Below, piece after piece: positions 46,376-54,978 of a DNA stretch of 64,000 bases; positions within the stretch are counted from its first letter, which is position 1; every line of letters starts with the position of its first letter. The stretch lies in assembly GCF_000518645.1 (NCBI RefSeq), contig NZ_JADZ01000029.1, positions 1-64,000 on the forward strand. Reading direction: 5' to 3'. Source of the DNA: Curvibacter gracilis ATCC BAA-807. GTDB taxonomy: Bacteria > Pseudomonadota > Gammaproteobacteria > Burkholderiales > Burkholderiaceae_C. Both the position numbers and the translations under genes were made by a program. Under the pieces are notes generated by a model, which saw only the letters and a program-made list of their open reading frames with translations, made no database searches and had not been told where the DNA came from.

Positions 46376-46490
46376 CGGCCCCCGGGCCGCCGGAGGGATC
46401 CCGTGCAAAGGCGCACCGGATCCCCCGGGACGAAGGCGTCCCCACATGCTGTCTCGAACCCTCGAGAACGCATCGTGTGGACGCCTTTTT
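46376..46490 (+). promoter_or_regulatory. ANTAR-type antitermination leader of the nirB operon
   Basis: A 5' GC-rich hairpin (46376-46389) precedes P1 (GTGC/GCAC, 46403-46416, hexaloop AAAGGC). After a linker of ten or eleven bases comes P2 (GGGAC/GTCCC, 46427-46442, hexaloop GAAGGC). AAGGCGTCC (46433-46441) alternatively pairs with GGACGCCTT (46479-46487) to form a terminator followed by T residues, with an inner TCTCGA/TCGAGA hairpin. The P1 loop is identical to both loops of the nrtA leader. The bases after the T run (GTTTTCCGG) are shared with the narK leader. Confidence 0.86.
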
Positions 46491-46544
46491 TGTTTTCCGG
46501 CCCGACTGGCATGCCAGTGCGGCCCCAAGCGACGGAGCATGACG

Positions 46545-48977
46545 ATGAAAAAACTCAAGCTGGTGATGGTCGGCAATGGCATGGCCGGTGTGCGCACGAT
46601 CGAAGAACTGCTGAAGATCGATCCCTCGCTGTACGAGATCACGATCTTCGGCGCCGAGCCGCACCCCAACTACAACCGCATCCTGCTGTCGCCCGTGCTG
46701 GCGGGCGAGCAGACGCTGGAGGAGATCGTCCTCAACCCCTACGACTGGTACCGCGACAACGACATCACCCTGCACACCGGCAAGAAGGTGGTGCAGATCG
46801 ATCGCATCCGTCGCGTGGTCCGGGCCGACGATGGCACCGAGGCGGCCTACGACCGCCTGCTGCTGTGCACCGGCTCCAATCCATTCATGCTGCCGGTGCC
46901 CGGCAAGGACCTGCAGGGCGTGATCGCCTACCGCGACATCAACGACACCAACACCATGATCGAAACCGCCACCACGCACCGCCATGCCGTGGTCATCGGC
47001 GGCGGCCTGCTGGGTCTGGAGGCGGCCAACGGCCTGATGCTGCGCGGCATGAGCGTGACGGTGGTGCATGTGAACGCCTGGCTGATGGAGCGCCAGCTCG
47101 ATGACGTGGCCGGCCGGATGCTGCAGAAATCGCTGGAAGAACGCGGCTTGCAATTCCGCATCGGCGCGCAAACCCAGGAACTGGTCGGCGGCGAAGACGG
47201 CCGCGTGAAGGCCGTGCGTTTCAAGGATGGCACCGAGGTGCCCGCCGACCTGGTGGTGATGGCGGTGGGCATCCGACCGAACACCGGACTGGCCGAACAG
47301 GCCGGCCTGCTGGTGAACCGCGGCATCGTGGTCAACGACACGATGCAGACCGTGACCGACCCACGCATCTGGTCGGTGGGCGAGTGCGCCGCGCACCGCG
47401 GCACCGCCTATGGCCTGGTGGCCCCCTTGTTCGAGCAGGCCAAGGTGGCGGCCAACCACCTGGCCGAGTTCGGCATTGCGCGCTACCAGGGTTCACTCAC
47501 CTCCACCAAGCTCAAGGTCACGGGCATCGACCTGTTCTCGGCAGGCGAGTTCATGGGCGGCGAAGGCACCGAGGAGATCGTCATGAGTGACCCCTACGCC
47601 GGGGTCTACAAAAAGCTGGTCATCCAGAACGACAAGCTGATCGGCGCCTGCCTGTACGGCGACACCGTGGACGGCAGCTGGTACTTCAAGCTGTTGCGCG
47701 ACGGCCGCAGCGTGGCCGACATCCGCGACAAACTGATGTTCGGCGAATCCAACATCGGCGACGTGGGCCACGAAGGCCACAGCAAGGCCGCCGCCATGCC
47801 CGAAGAGGCCGAGGTCTGCGGCTGCAACGGCGTCAGCAAAGGCGCCATCTGCAAGGCCATCAAGGACAAGGGCCTGTTCACACTGGAGGAGGTGCGCAAG
47901 CACACCAAGGCCAGCGCCAGCTGCGGCTCCTGCACCGGCCTGGTCGAGCAATTGCTCATGTTCACGGCCGGCGGCGACTACTCGGCCACCCCCAAGACCA
48001 AAGCCATGTGCAGTTGCACCGAGCACGGCCACCAGGCCGTGCGCGAGGCCATCGTGAAGCACAAGCTGCTGACGATCGCCGAGGTGTTCCGCTTCATGGA
48101 CTGGAAGACCCCCAATGGCTGCGCCAGCTGCCGCCCGGCGGTCAACTACTACCTGATCAGCAGCTGGCCCAAGGAGGCCCGCGACGATCCGCAAAGCCGC
48201 TTCATCAACGAGCGCAGCCACGCCAACATCCAGAAGGACGGCACCTACAGCGTGATCCCGCGCATGTGGGGCGGCGAGACCACGGCCGATGAGCTGCGCC
48301 GCATCGCCGATGTGGTGGACAAATACAAGATCCCCACCGTCAAGGTCACCGGGGGCCAGCGCATCGACCTGCTGGGGGTGAAAAAGGAAGACCTGGTCAA
48401 CGTCTGGAAAGACATCGGCATGCCCAGCGGCCATGCCTACGCCAAGGCCCTGCGCACCGTGAAGACCTGCGTGGGCAGCGAGTGGTGCCGCATGGGCACC
48501 CAGGACAGCACCCAGATGGGCAAGGACCTGGAGCGCGCCATGTGGCGCATGTACGCCCCGCACAAGGTCAAGTTCGCGGTCTCGGGCTGTCCGCGCAATT
48601 GTGCCGAGGCCGGCATCAAGGACGTGGGCATCATCGGCGTCGACAGCGGCTGGGAGATGTACATCGCCGGCAACGGGGGCATCAAGACCGAGGTGGCGCA
48701 TTTCTTCACCAAGCTCAAGACCGCTGCCGAGGTGCTCGAGTACACCGGTGCCTTCATGCAGCTCTACCGCGAGGAAGGCTGGTACCTGGAACGCACCGTG
48801 CACTACGTGGCCCGGGTCGGTCTGGACCATGTGAAAAAGCGCATCCTGGACGATGCCGCCGGTCGCCTGGCCCTGTGGGAGCGGCTGCAGTTTGCCCTGG
48901 ACGGTGAGCCCGACCCCTGGTTCGAGTTCGATCGCGCCGAGGTGGACACCCGTCAGTTCAGCGCGCTCAAGGCCTGA
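46545..48977 (+). CDS. nirB: Assimilatory NAD(P)H-nitrite reductase, large subunit
   Basis: Reduces nitrite to ammonium in the cytoplasm with FAD, iron-sulfur clusters and siroheme; 810 residues. The N-terminal pyridine-nucleotide/FAD fold starts KKLKLVMVGNGMAGVRT. Two BFD-type 2Fe-2S cysteine sets follow near residues 420-540 (CGCNGVSKGAIC, SCGSC; CSCTEHGH, CASC). The sulfite/nitrite reductase domain holds CVGSEWCRMG and VSGCPRNCAEAGI, the 4Fe-4S/siroheme ligands. I chose ATG 46545 because GGAG lies seven bases upstream; ATG 46539 is too close to it. First gene of nirB-pilJ-like-nirD-nasA. Confidence 0.96.
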   Translation: MKKLKLVMVGNGMAGVRTIEELLKIDPSLYEITIFGAEPHPNYNRILLSPVLAGEQTLEEIVLNPYDWYRDNDITLHTGKKVVQIDRIRRVVRADDGTEAAYDRLLLCTGSNPFMLPVPGKDLQGVIAYRDINDTNTMIETATTHRHAVVIGGGLLGLEAANGLMLRGMSVTVVHVNAWLMERQLDDVAGRMLQKSLEERGLQFRIGAQTQELVGGEDGRVKAVRFKDGTEVPADLVVMAVGIRPNTGLAEQAGLLVNRGIVVNDTMQTVTDPRIWSVGECAAHRGTAYGLVAPLFEQAKVAANHLAEFGIARYQGSLTSTKLKVTGIDLFSAGEFMGGEGTEEIVMSDPYAGVYKKLVIQNDKLIGACLYGDTVDGSWYFKLLRDGRSVADIRDKLMFGESNIGDVGHEGHSKAAAMPEEAEVCGCNGVSKGAICKAIKDKGLFTLEEVRKHTKASASCGSCTGLVEQLLMFTAGGDYSATPKTKAMCSCTEHGHQAVREAIVKHKLLTIAEVFRFMDWKTPNGCASCRPAVNYYLISSWPKEARDDPQSRFINERSHANIQKDGTYSVIPRMWGGETTADELRRIADVVDKYKIPTVKVTGGQRIDLLGVKKEDLVNVWKDIGMPSGHAYAKALRTVKTCVGSEWCRMGTQDSTQMGKDLERAMWRMYAPHKVKFAVSGCPRNCAEAGIKDVGIIGVDSGWEMYIAGNGGIKTEVAHFFTKLKTAAEVLEYTGAFMQLYREEGWYLERTVHYVARVGLDHVKKRILDDAAGRLALWERLQFALDGEPDPWFEFDRAEVDTRQFSALKA

Positions 48978-49001
48978 GCACCCGGCCGGAGACACGAACG
49001 G

Positions 49002-49790
49002 ATGAACACCATGGGTCTGCAACGCCGACACCTGCTGGGGCTGGCCGCCTGCTGGGCGGGCACCGCCTGGGCTCAAGCCGATCTGGCCGATGCCATCAAC
49101 ATGGCAGGGCGCCAGCGCATGCTGTCGCAACGCATGGTCAAGGCCTGGCTGGCCCTGGCCGCCCAGGCGCCCACACCGACAGCACAGCAGGTGCTGAGCC
49201 AGTCGATGGCGCTGTTCGAGCGCCAGCACGAGCAACTCAAGGCCTATGCACCCAGCACGCCGATCCGCAACACCTATGCGGCCCTGGACCCGGCCTGGCA
49301 GGCCCTGCGTGAAGGGCTGTCCGCCGCCCCCAGCCAGGCCCGGGCCGCCGCGCTGCTGCAAGCCGATGCCCAGGTCCTCAGCCTGGCCCAGCAAGGCACG
49401 ACCCAGCTCGAAGCCACCTCCACCCGCCCCGCCGGCCCCCTGGTCAACCTGGCCGGGCGCCAGCGCATGTTGTCGCAGCGGCTGGCCAAGCTCTACCTGG
49501 CCGGCGTGCTGCAGATCGACCCAGCCACCGTGGCCACCGAGATGGCCCGGGCGCGCAGCGATTTCCTGCAGGCGCAGGAGACGCTGCGCAAGGCGCCCGA
49601 AACCAGTGCCCGCATCACAGACGAACTGGCGCTGGCCGACGGCCAGTGGGTGTTCTTTGATGCCGCACTGAAAAAGATGAGCTCGGCCACCCCCGGCAGC
49701 AAACCGTTGTCGGAGGTGTTCGTGGCCAGCGAAAACCTGCTCTCGGTGATGGACCGCATCACCGGGTTGTATGCGGCCCTCAAGGCCTGA
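49002..49790 (+). CDS. Periplasmic PilJ-type (nitrate-sensor-like) domain protein in the nir-nas operon
   Basis: A 262-residue exported protein: a twin-arginine-like signal (LQRRHLLGLAACWAGTAWAQA) and then two tandem PilJ N-terminal domains. Each begins with the same helix motif: NMAGRQRMLSQR (33-44) and NLAGRQRMLSQR (149-160). This motif resembles the P-box of nitrate sensors NarX/NarQ and the PilJ domain of chemoreceptors such as McpN. There is no kinase, output or membrane domain. Lying between nirB and nirD, it may bind nitrate or nitrite in the periplasm as a sensor or carrier (inference). Confidence 0.8.
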   Translation: MNTMGLQRRHLLGLAACWAGTAWAQADLADAINMAGRQRMLSQRMVKAWLALAAQAPTPTAQQVLSQSMALFERQHEQLKAYAPSTPIRNTYAALDPAWQALREGLSAAPSQARAAALLQADAQVLSLAQQGTTQLEATSTRPAGPLVNLAGRQRMLSQRLAKLYLAGVLQIDPATVATEMARARSDFLQAQETLRKAPETSARITDELALADGQWVFFDAALKKMSSATPGSKPLSEVFVASENLLSVMDRITGLYAALKA

Positions 49791-49802
49791 ATGGAGAACA
49801 AG

Positions 49803-50201
49803 ATGAGCCTCTGGAAACCCATCTGCCGCGTGGACGAGATTCCCGCACTGGGCGCACGCCGTGTGAGCCGCGATCATGGCCTGGAGGTGGCGCTGTTTCG
49901 CAACGACCGAGACGAGGTCTTTGCCTTGCTCGACCGCTGCCCCCACAAAGGCGGCCCCTTGTCACAAGGCATCGTCTTCGGTCAAAGCGTGGCCTGCCCG
50001 CTGCACAACTGGACCATCGCCTTGGCCGACGGCCAGGCCCAGGCGCCCGATGTGGGCTGCACGCCGCGCTTCGCCGTCAAGGTGGAGGACGGGGTGGTTC
50101 ACCTGGACGCCGACGAACTGCAGCACCACGCCACTGACCTGCAGCGCCCCGTGGCCGGCCCGGCCGGCCGCCAGCCCCTGCCCGGAGGGCCCACGCCATG
50201 A
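49803..50201 (+). CDS. nirD: Nitrite reductase small subunit, Rieske-type
   Basis: Partner of NirB, 132 residues. It keeps a Rieske 2Fe-2S ligand set, CPHKGGPLSQG and CPLHNW, which some NirD proteins have lost. I start at MSLWKPICRVDEIP (49803), six bases after GGAG; an ATG at 49791 just after the previous stop would add four residues. The C-terminal tail beyond the Rieske fold is Pro/Gly-rich. Its stop overlaps the nasA start (ATGA), so the two are translationally coupled. Confidence 0.93.
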   Translation: MSLWKPICRVDEIPALGARRVSRDHGLEVALFRNDRDEVFALLDRCPHKGGPLSQGIVFGQSVACPLHNWTIALADGQAQAPDVGCTPRFAVKVEDGVVHLDADELQHHATDLQRPVAGPAGRQPLPGGPTP

Positions 50202-53023
50202 GTGCCGCCTGCCAGGAAACCCGCTCCACCTGCCCCTACTGCGGCGTGGGCTGCGGCGTGATCATCGAAACCCGGGGCCATGCCATCACCGGCGTGCGTG
50301 GCGACCCGAGCCACCCGGCCAATTTCGGCCGCCTGTGCACCAAGGGATCGACCCTGCACCTGACGGCCAGCGCCGACATCAACCGCCAGACCCGACTGCT
50401 GCAACCGCTGCAGCGCCTGGAACGGCGCGGCCCCACCCAGCCCCTGGCCTGGGACGCGGCCCTGGACCTGGCCGCTGAGCGCCTGAGTGGCATCGTGCAG
50501 GCGCACGGGCCCGACGCCCTGGGCTTCTACCTGTCGGGCCAGCTGCTGACCGAGGACTACTACGTCTTCAACAAGCTGGCCAAGGGCCTGCTGGGCACCA
50601 ACAACCTCGACACCAACTCGCGCCTGTGCATGAGCAGCGCCGTGGCCGGCTACAAGGCCACCCTGGGGGCCGATGCCCCACCGGCCAGCTACGCCGACTT
50701 CGACCACGCCGACTGCCTGTTCATCGCGGGCAGCAACACCGCCTGGGCCCACCCGATCGCATTTCGCCGCATCGAAGACGCCAAGCGGGCCCGCCCGGGC
50801 CTGAAGATCGTGGTGGTCGACCCGCGCCGCACCGACACGGTCGAACTGGCAGACCTGCACCTGCCCATCCAGCCCGGCACCGACGTGATGCTGTTCCACG
50901 GCATGCTGCACATCATGCTGTGGGAGGGCTGGACCCAGCCGGCCTACATCGCGGCCCACACCAGCGGCTTCGAGGCGCTGAAGGCCGTGGTGCGCGACTG
51001 CACGCCCGAGCGCGTGGCCCAGGTCTGCGGCATCAGCCCGCAAGACCTGCACGAGGCGGCGCGCCTGTTTGCCACCTCGCCCGCCACCTTGAGCCTGTAT
51101 TGCCAGGGTCTGAACCAGTCCAGCAGCGGCACGGCCAAGAACGCCGCGCTGATCAACCTGCACCTGGCCACCGGCCAGATCGGCCGCCCAGGGGCCGCCC
51201 CGTTCTCGCTGACCGGCCAGCCCAATGCCATGGGCGGGCGCGAGGTCGGCGGCCTGGCCAACCTGCTGAGCGCCCACCGCGACATGGCCAACCCGCAGCA
51301 CCGCGCCGAGGTGGCCGCGCACTGGGGGGTGGAGCAGGTGCCCGGCACCCCGGGCAAGAGCGCGGTCGAGATGTTCGAGGCCGCAGCCGACGGCCAGATC
51401 AAGGCCTTGTGGATCGCCTGCACCAACCCTGCCCAGTCGATGCCCGACCAGGCCACCGTGCGCCGCGCCCTGCAGCGCGCCGAGTTCGTGGTGCTGCAAG
51501 AGGCCTTCGCCACCACCGCCACGGCCGAGTTCGCCGACCTGCTGCTGCCCGCCACCACCTGGGGCGAGAAGCTGGGCACCGTGACCAACAGCGAACGCCG
51601 CATCAGCCGCGTGCGCGCCGCCCTGCCCCCGGCCGGCGAGGCACGCCACGACTGGGCCATCGGCGTGCAACTGGCCCGGCGCCTGGAGGCCCGGCTGCGC
51701 CCCGGCCGGGCCACGCTGTTCCCCTACCCCACCGAAGCCCCTGAGGCCGGGGTGGAGGCCATCTGGTGCGAGCACCGTGAGTCGACCCGGGGCCGCGACC
51801 TGGACATCACCGGCCTGAGCTATGCCCTGCTCGACAGCCAGGGCCCGCAGCAATGGCCCCTGCCCGCCGGCGCACAGACCGGCAAGACGCGGCTGTACGA
51901 AGATGGCGTGTTCCCCACCCCGGATGGCCGCGCCCGCTTCAGCGCCACCGCCTACCAGCCGGTGGCCGAGAGCCGCGATGCGCGCTACCCCTTCTCGCTC
52001 AACACCGGCCGGCTGCGTGACCAGTGGCACGGCATGAGCCGCACCGGCACCCTGGGCCGCCTGTTCGGCCATGTGCCCGAGCCGGCAGTTCAGGTCCATC
52101 CGCAGGACATGGCCCGCCGCGGGTGGCAAGAGGGGGACCTGGTGACGGTGCAATCCCGCCGCGGCGCCATCGTGCTGCCCGTGCAGGCCAGCACCGACAT
52201 CGGGCTCAGCCAGGCTTACATCGCCATGCACTGGGGCCCCGAGTTTCTGAGCGGCTGCTCGGCCACCGGCGAGGCGCTGGCCGGCATCAACGCCCTGATG
52301 CCCAGCACCTTCTGCCCGGGCTCCAAGCAGCCCGAGCTCAAGCACGCGGCCGTGCGCATCAGCAAGGCGGAGCTGCCTTGGTCTCTGGTGGCCATGGCCT
52401 GGTTGCCGACCGACCAGGCCCTGGCCGTGCGCGAGCAGCTCAAGCCCCTGATGGCGGCCTTCGCCTTCGGTGCCTGCGTGCCCTTCGGGCCGTCCGGCAC
52501 ACCCGAGCCGGCACAGGCCGGACGCACCGGGGTGCTGTTCCGTGCCGCCGCGCCTGAAGCCCCCCCGTCCGAGCTGCTGGAGCAGATCGAAACCCTGCTG
52601 GGCCTGCGCACCACCGAATCGCTGCGCTACATCGATGCCCGGCGCGGCCTGCGCCGTACCGTGCGGGTCGAGCCCCATGGCGAGGACACCCGCGTCACCG
52701 GGCTGCTGCTGGGCGGCGACACCCGTGCCGAGGTGTGGCTCAAGACCTTGCTGCAAGAGGATCTGCCTGCCCAGGCCTACGGGCGCCTGCTGCTGTCGCC
52801 GGGCGCCGAAGCCCCGGTGGCCGTGGTGAGCCAAGGCCGAACCGTGTGCAGTTGCCTCGGTGTGACCGACCAGGCCATCGAGGCCAGACTGGCGCTCTGT
52901 GAGGGGCGGGACGAGGATCGGCTGGGCCAACTGCAGGGGGCGCTGAAATGTGGCACGAATTGTGGTTCATGTGTGCCGGAGCTCAAGCGCATGGTGCGGT
53001 TGATCAAGCCCGTGACCGGCTGA
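50198..53023 (+). CDS. nasA: Assimilatory nitrate reductase, catalytic subunit
   Basis: Molybdopterin (bis-MGD) enzyme reducing nitrate to nitrite in the cytoplasm; 941 residues. The N-terminal 4Fe-4S motif is STCPYCGVGCGVII with FGRLCTKGS. Cofactor-binding stretches include LNTNSRLCMSSA-like DTNSRLCMSSAV, GQPNAMGGREVGGL and SLNTGRLRDQWHGMSRTG. The C-terminus carries a BFD-like 2Fe-2S domain: CSCLGVTDQAIEA and CGTNCGSCVPELKR. This fusion is typical of NasA/NarB-type enzymes that need a separate electron donor. No Tat signal is present. It completes the pathway with NirBD. Confidence 0.94.
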   Translation: MSAACQETRSTCPYCGVGCGVIIETRGHAITGVRGDPSHPANFGRLCTKGSTLHLTASADINRQTRLLQPLQRLERRGPTQPLAWDAALDLAAERLSGIVQAHGPDALGFYLSGQLLTEDYYVFNKLAKGLLGTNNLDTNSRLCMSSAVAGYKATLGADAPPASYADFDHADCLFIAGSNTAWAHPIAFRRIEDAKRARPGLKIVVVDPRRTDTVELADLHLPIQPGTDVMLFHGMLHIMLWEGWTQPAYIAAHTSGFEALKAVVRDCTPERVAQVCGISPQDLHEAARLFATSPATLSLYCQGLNQSSSGTAKNAALINLHLATGQIGRPGAAPFSLTGQPNAMGGREVGGLANLLSAHRDMANPQHRAEVAAHWGVEQVPGTPGKSAVEMFEAAADGQIKALWIACTNPAQSMPDQATVRRALQRAEFVVLQEAFATTATAEFADLLLPATTWGEKLGTVTNSERRISRVRAALPPAGEARHDWAIGVQLARRLEARLRPGRATLFPYPTEAPEAGVEAIWCEHRESTRGRDLDITGLSYALLDSQGPQQWPLPAGAQTGKTRLYEDGVFPTPDGRARFSATAYQPVAESRDARYPFSLNTGRLRDQWHGMSRTGTLGRLFGHVPEPAVQVHPQDMARRGWQEGDLVTVQSRRGAIVLPVQASTDIGLSQAYIAMHWGPEFLSGCSATGEALAGINALMPSTFCPGSKQPELKHAAVRISKAELPWSLVAMAWLPTDQALAVREQLKPLMAAFAFGACVPFGPSGTPEPAQAGRTGVLFRAAAPEAPPSELLEQIETLLGLRTTESLRYIDARRGLRRTVRVEPHGEDTRVTGLLLGGDTRAEVWLKTLLQEDLPAQAYGRLLLSPGAEAPVAVVSQGRTVCSCLGVTDQAIEARLALCEGRDEDRLGQLQGALKCGTNCGSCVPELKRMVRLIKPVTG

Positions 53024-53149
53024 TACTCAATGCAGGTGTGGCAGCACAGAAGCCGCACCAAAGTTGGGCATATAGCGGAAAGTCAGAAGGCTTCAGGGAC
53101 AATGCGCGGCTCTGTTTCAACAGACCTTCCAAAAAAAGCAGACCACGAC

Positions 53150-54055
53150 ATGGCAATCAGTCAGTACATCAAGGAAATTGGCCGCGGCAAAGAGGGTGCA
53201 CGCCCCCTGAGCCGGGAGCAGGCGGCCGACCTCATGGGGCAGGTGCTGGATGGAACGGTGACCGATCTGGAAATCGGCGCCTTCTGCCTGGCCATGCGCA
53301 TCAAGGGAGAAACCCCCGAGGAGATGGCCGGGTTTCTCGATGCCACCCATGCCCGCATGACCCGCATGCCCCCCTCGCTCAAACCGATGGTGGTGCTGCC
53401 CAGCTACAACGGTGCGCGCAAGCTGCCCGTGCTCACCCCGCTGCTGGCCTTGCTGCTGGCGCGCCGCGGTGCCAGCGTGCTGGTGCATGGCACCCCCACC
53501 GAAGAAGCCCGGGTGCCCGCTGCCGCGGTGCTGTCAGCACTCGGCACCCCTTCCCTGGTGGCGGTGCGCCCGCTCAAGGCCGGTGAGCTGGTGTACGCCC
53601 CCACCGGGCTGCTGCTGCCCGGCCTCAAGCGCCTGCTGGAAGTGCGCCGGGCCGTGGGCCTGCGCAACTCGGCCCACAGCATGGTCAAGCTGATGAGCCC
53701 CTGCCAGGGCCCCAGCGTGCTGGTCAGCAGCTACACCCACCCCGAGTACGCCGAATCGATGGCGGCCACGCTGGCCCTGACCGGCCAGCGCGCCCTGCTG
53801 CTGCGCGGCACCGAGGGCGAGGTGGTGGCCGACCCGCGCCGCACCCCCGAAATGACGGCCTACATGGACGGCCAGGCCCACCGCTGGCAAGAGGCCCAAC
53901 AAGGCCCGTTGGCCAGCCTGCCGGAGTTGCCCCGCGACATCAGCGCGGCCTCCACCGCCAACTACATCCAACTGGTGCTGGCCGGCAAGCTGCCGGTACC
54001 GGCCCCCATCGCCCGCCAGGTCGAACACATCCTGCGCCTTGTGGAACACCCATGA
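53150..54055 (+). CDS. ybiB: YbiB/TrpD2-family DNA-binding protein (anthranilate phosphoribosyltransferase fold)
   Basis: A 301-residue relative of TrpD that binds nucleic acids rather than making tryptophan; E. coli YbiB is the model. The start MAISQYIKEIGRGKEGARPLSREQA and the helical domain EIGAFCLAMRIKGETPEEMAGFL match the family. The catalytic PRPP motif of true TrpD is absent. The frame opens back to 53030, but the first 40 residues lack family character. Its stop overlaps the cobA start, tying it to the siroheme gene and thus to nitrite reduction by context only. Confidence 0.88.
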   Translation: MAISQYIKEIGRGKEGARPLSREQAADLMGQVLDGTVTDLEIGAFCLAMRIKGETPEEMAGFLDATHARMTRMPPSLKPMVVLPSYNGARKLPVLTPLLALLLARRGASVLVHGTPTEEARVPAAAVLSALGTPSLVAVRPLKAGELVYAPTGLLLPGLKRLLEVRRAVGLRNSAHSMVKLMSPCQGPSVLVSSYTHPEYAESMAATLALTGQRALLLRGTEGEVVADPRRTPEMTAYMDGQAHRWQEAQQGPLASLPELPRDISAASTANYIQLVLAGKLPVPAPIARQVEHILRLVEHP

Positions 54056-54888
54056 CAGACTCTTTCGCCTCCGACGCCAAGACCCCAGCCCCCCGGCCAG
54101 GCCACTGCACCCTGGTGGGTGCCGGCCCCGGCGACCCCGAATTGCTCACGCTCAAGGCCGTCAAGGCCCTGCAACGCGCCACCGTGCTGCTGGTGGATGA
54201 CCTGGTCAGCGACGACATCGTGGCCCTGGCCTCGCCCCAGGCCCGCGTGGTCTATGTGGGCAAGCGCGGCGGCTGCAAATCGACCCCGCAGGCCTTCATC
54301 GAGAAGCTGATGATCACCGCGGTGCACGAGGGCGAGCAGGTGGTGCGCCTCAAGGGGGGCGACCCCTTCATCTTCGGGCGGGGTGGCGAAGAGGTCGAGC
54401 ACCTGCGCGCCGCCGGCATCGAGGTCAGCGTGGTCAATGGCATCACCTCCGGGCTGGCCGCGGTGACCTCGCTGGGCGTGCCCCTGACGCACCGCGAACA
54501 CGCCCATGGCGTGGTGTTTGTCACTGGCCACGCCAAGCCCGGCGACAGCGGCACCGACTGGCCCGCCCTGGCCGCCACCGCCCACAGCGCCCGCCTCACC
54601 CTGGTGATCTACATGGGCGTGAGCGGGGCCGAACGCATCCAGCAGGAGTTGCTGCAAGGCCTGCCCGGCCACACCCCGGTGGCCATCGTGCAGCACGCCA
54701 CCCTGCCCACGCAGCGCCACGCCATCACCACCCTGGCGCAGCTGTGCCACACGCTGCAGTCCGAACAACTGGGCAGCCCCTCGGTGATCGTGGTGGGCGA
54801 CGTGATCGGCGGGGTGCAGGCCCTGGCCCATAGCCCCTGCCTGCCTGCGGGCGACGAGGCCTTGGACGAGCGCACCGGCACGCGCTGA
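54052..54888 (+). CDS. cobA: Uroporphyrinogen-III C-methyltransferase
   Basis: Makes precorrin-2 from uroporphyrinogen III by two SAM-dependent methylations, the branch point to siroheme, the NirB cofactor. The 278 residues show VGAGPGDPELLTLKAVKAL, VVRLKGGDPFIFGRGGEEVEHL, VNGITSGLAAVTSLGVPLTHR and VIYMGV, all standard. It lacks the CysG dehydrogenase/ferrochelatase half, which must be encoded elsewhere. ATGA overlap with ybiB implies co-translation. Confidence 0.95.
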   Translation: MTDSFASDAKTPAPRPGHCTLVGAGPGDPELLTLKAVKALQRATVLLVDDLVSDDIVALASPQARVVYVGKRGGCKSTPQAFIEKLMITAVHEGEQVVRLKGGDPFIFGRGGEEVEHLRAAGIEVSVVNGITSGLAAVTSLGVPLTHREHAHGVVFVTGHAKPGDSGTDWPALAATAHSARLTLVIYMGVSGAERIQQELLQGLPGHTPVAIVQHATLPTQRHAITTLAQLCHTLQSEQLGSPSVIVVGDVIGGVQALAHSPCLPAGDEALDERTGTR

Positions 54889-54924
54889 AAGCGCCCTGTC
54901 GGACTGACTCGGCGCTGACAATTC

Positions 54925-54940
54925 TGGCCCGGCAATTGCT
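54925..54940 (+). promoter_or_regulatory. Sigma-54 (-24/-12) promoter of the PilJ-MCP-like gene
   Basis: TGGCCCGGCAATTGCT matches the sigma-54 consensus except C for A at the fifth base. GG (54926-54927) and GC (54938-54939) are ten bases apart. The expected start near 54951 leaves a leader of only about 28 bases before the ATG at 54979, so there is no room for the antitermination hairpins seen at nrtA, narK and nirB. Confidence 0.72.
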
Positions 54941-54978
54941 TCGTGTCTGGGGTGTTCACCAGGGAAAGAGAAGTCCAG

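Noticed and set aside
47493-49946. Long minus-strand frame (817 codons) opposite nirB and the PilJ gene
   Set aside because: It spans two real genes and an intergenic gap and shows no domain, so it is a shadow.
50099-52930. Long minus-strand frame (943 codons) opposite nasA
   Set aside because: Its composition (Gly, Gln, His, Val, Ala-rich) is that of an antisense shadow of a GC-rich gene, and nasA has clear motifs throughout.
53039-53056. GG-N10-GC match upstream of ybiB that could be a sigma-54 promoter
   Set aside because: The -12 part reads AAGCC instead of TTGCW, so it does not fit well enough.
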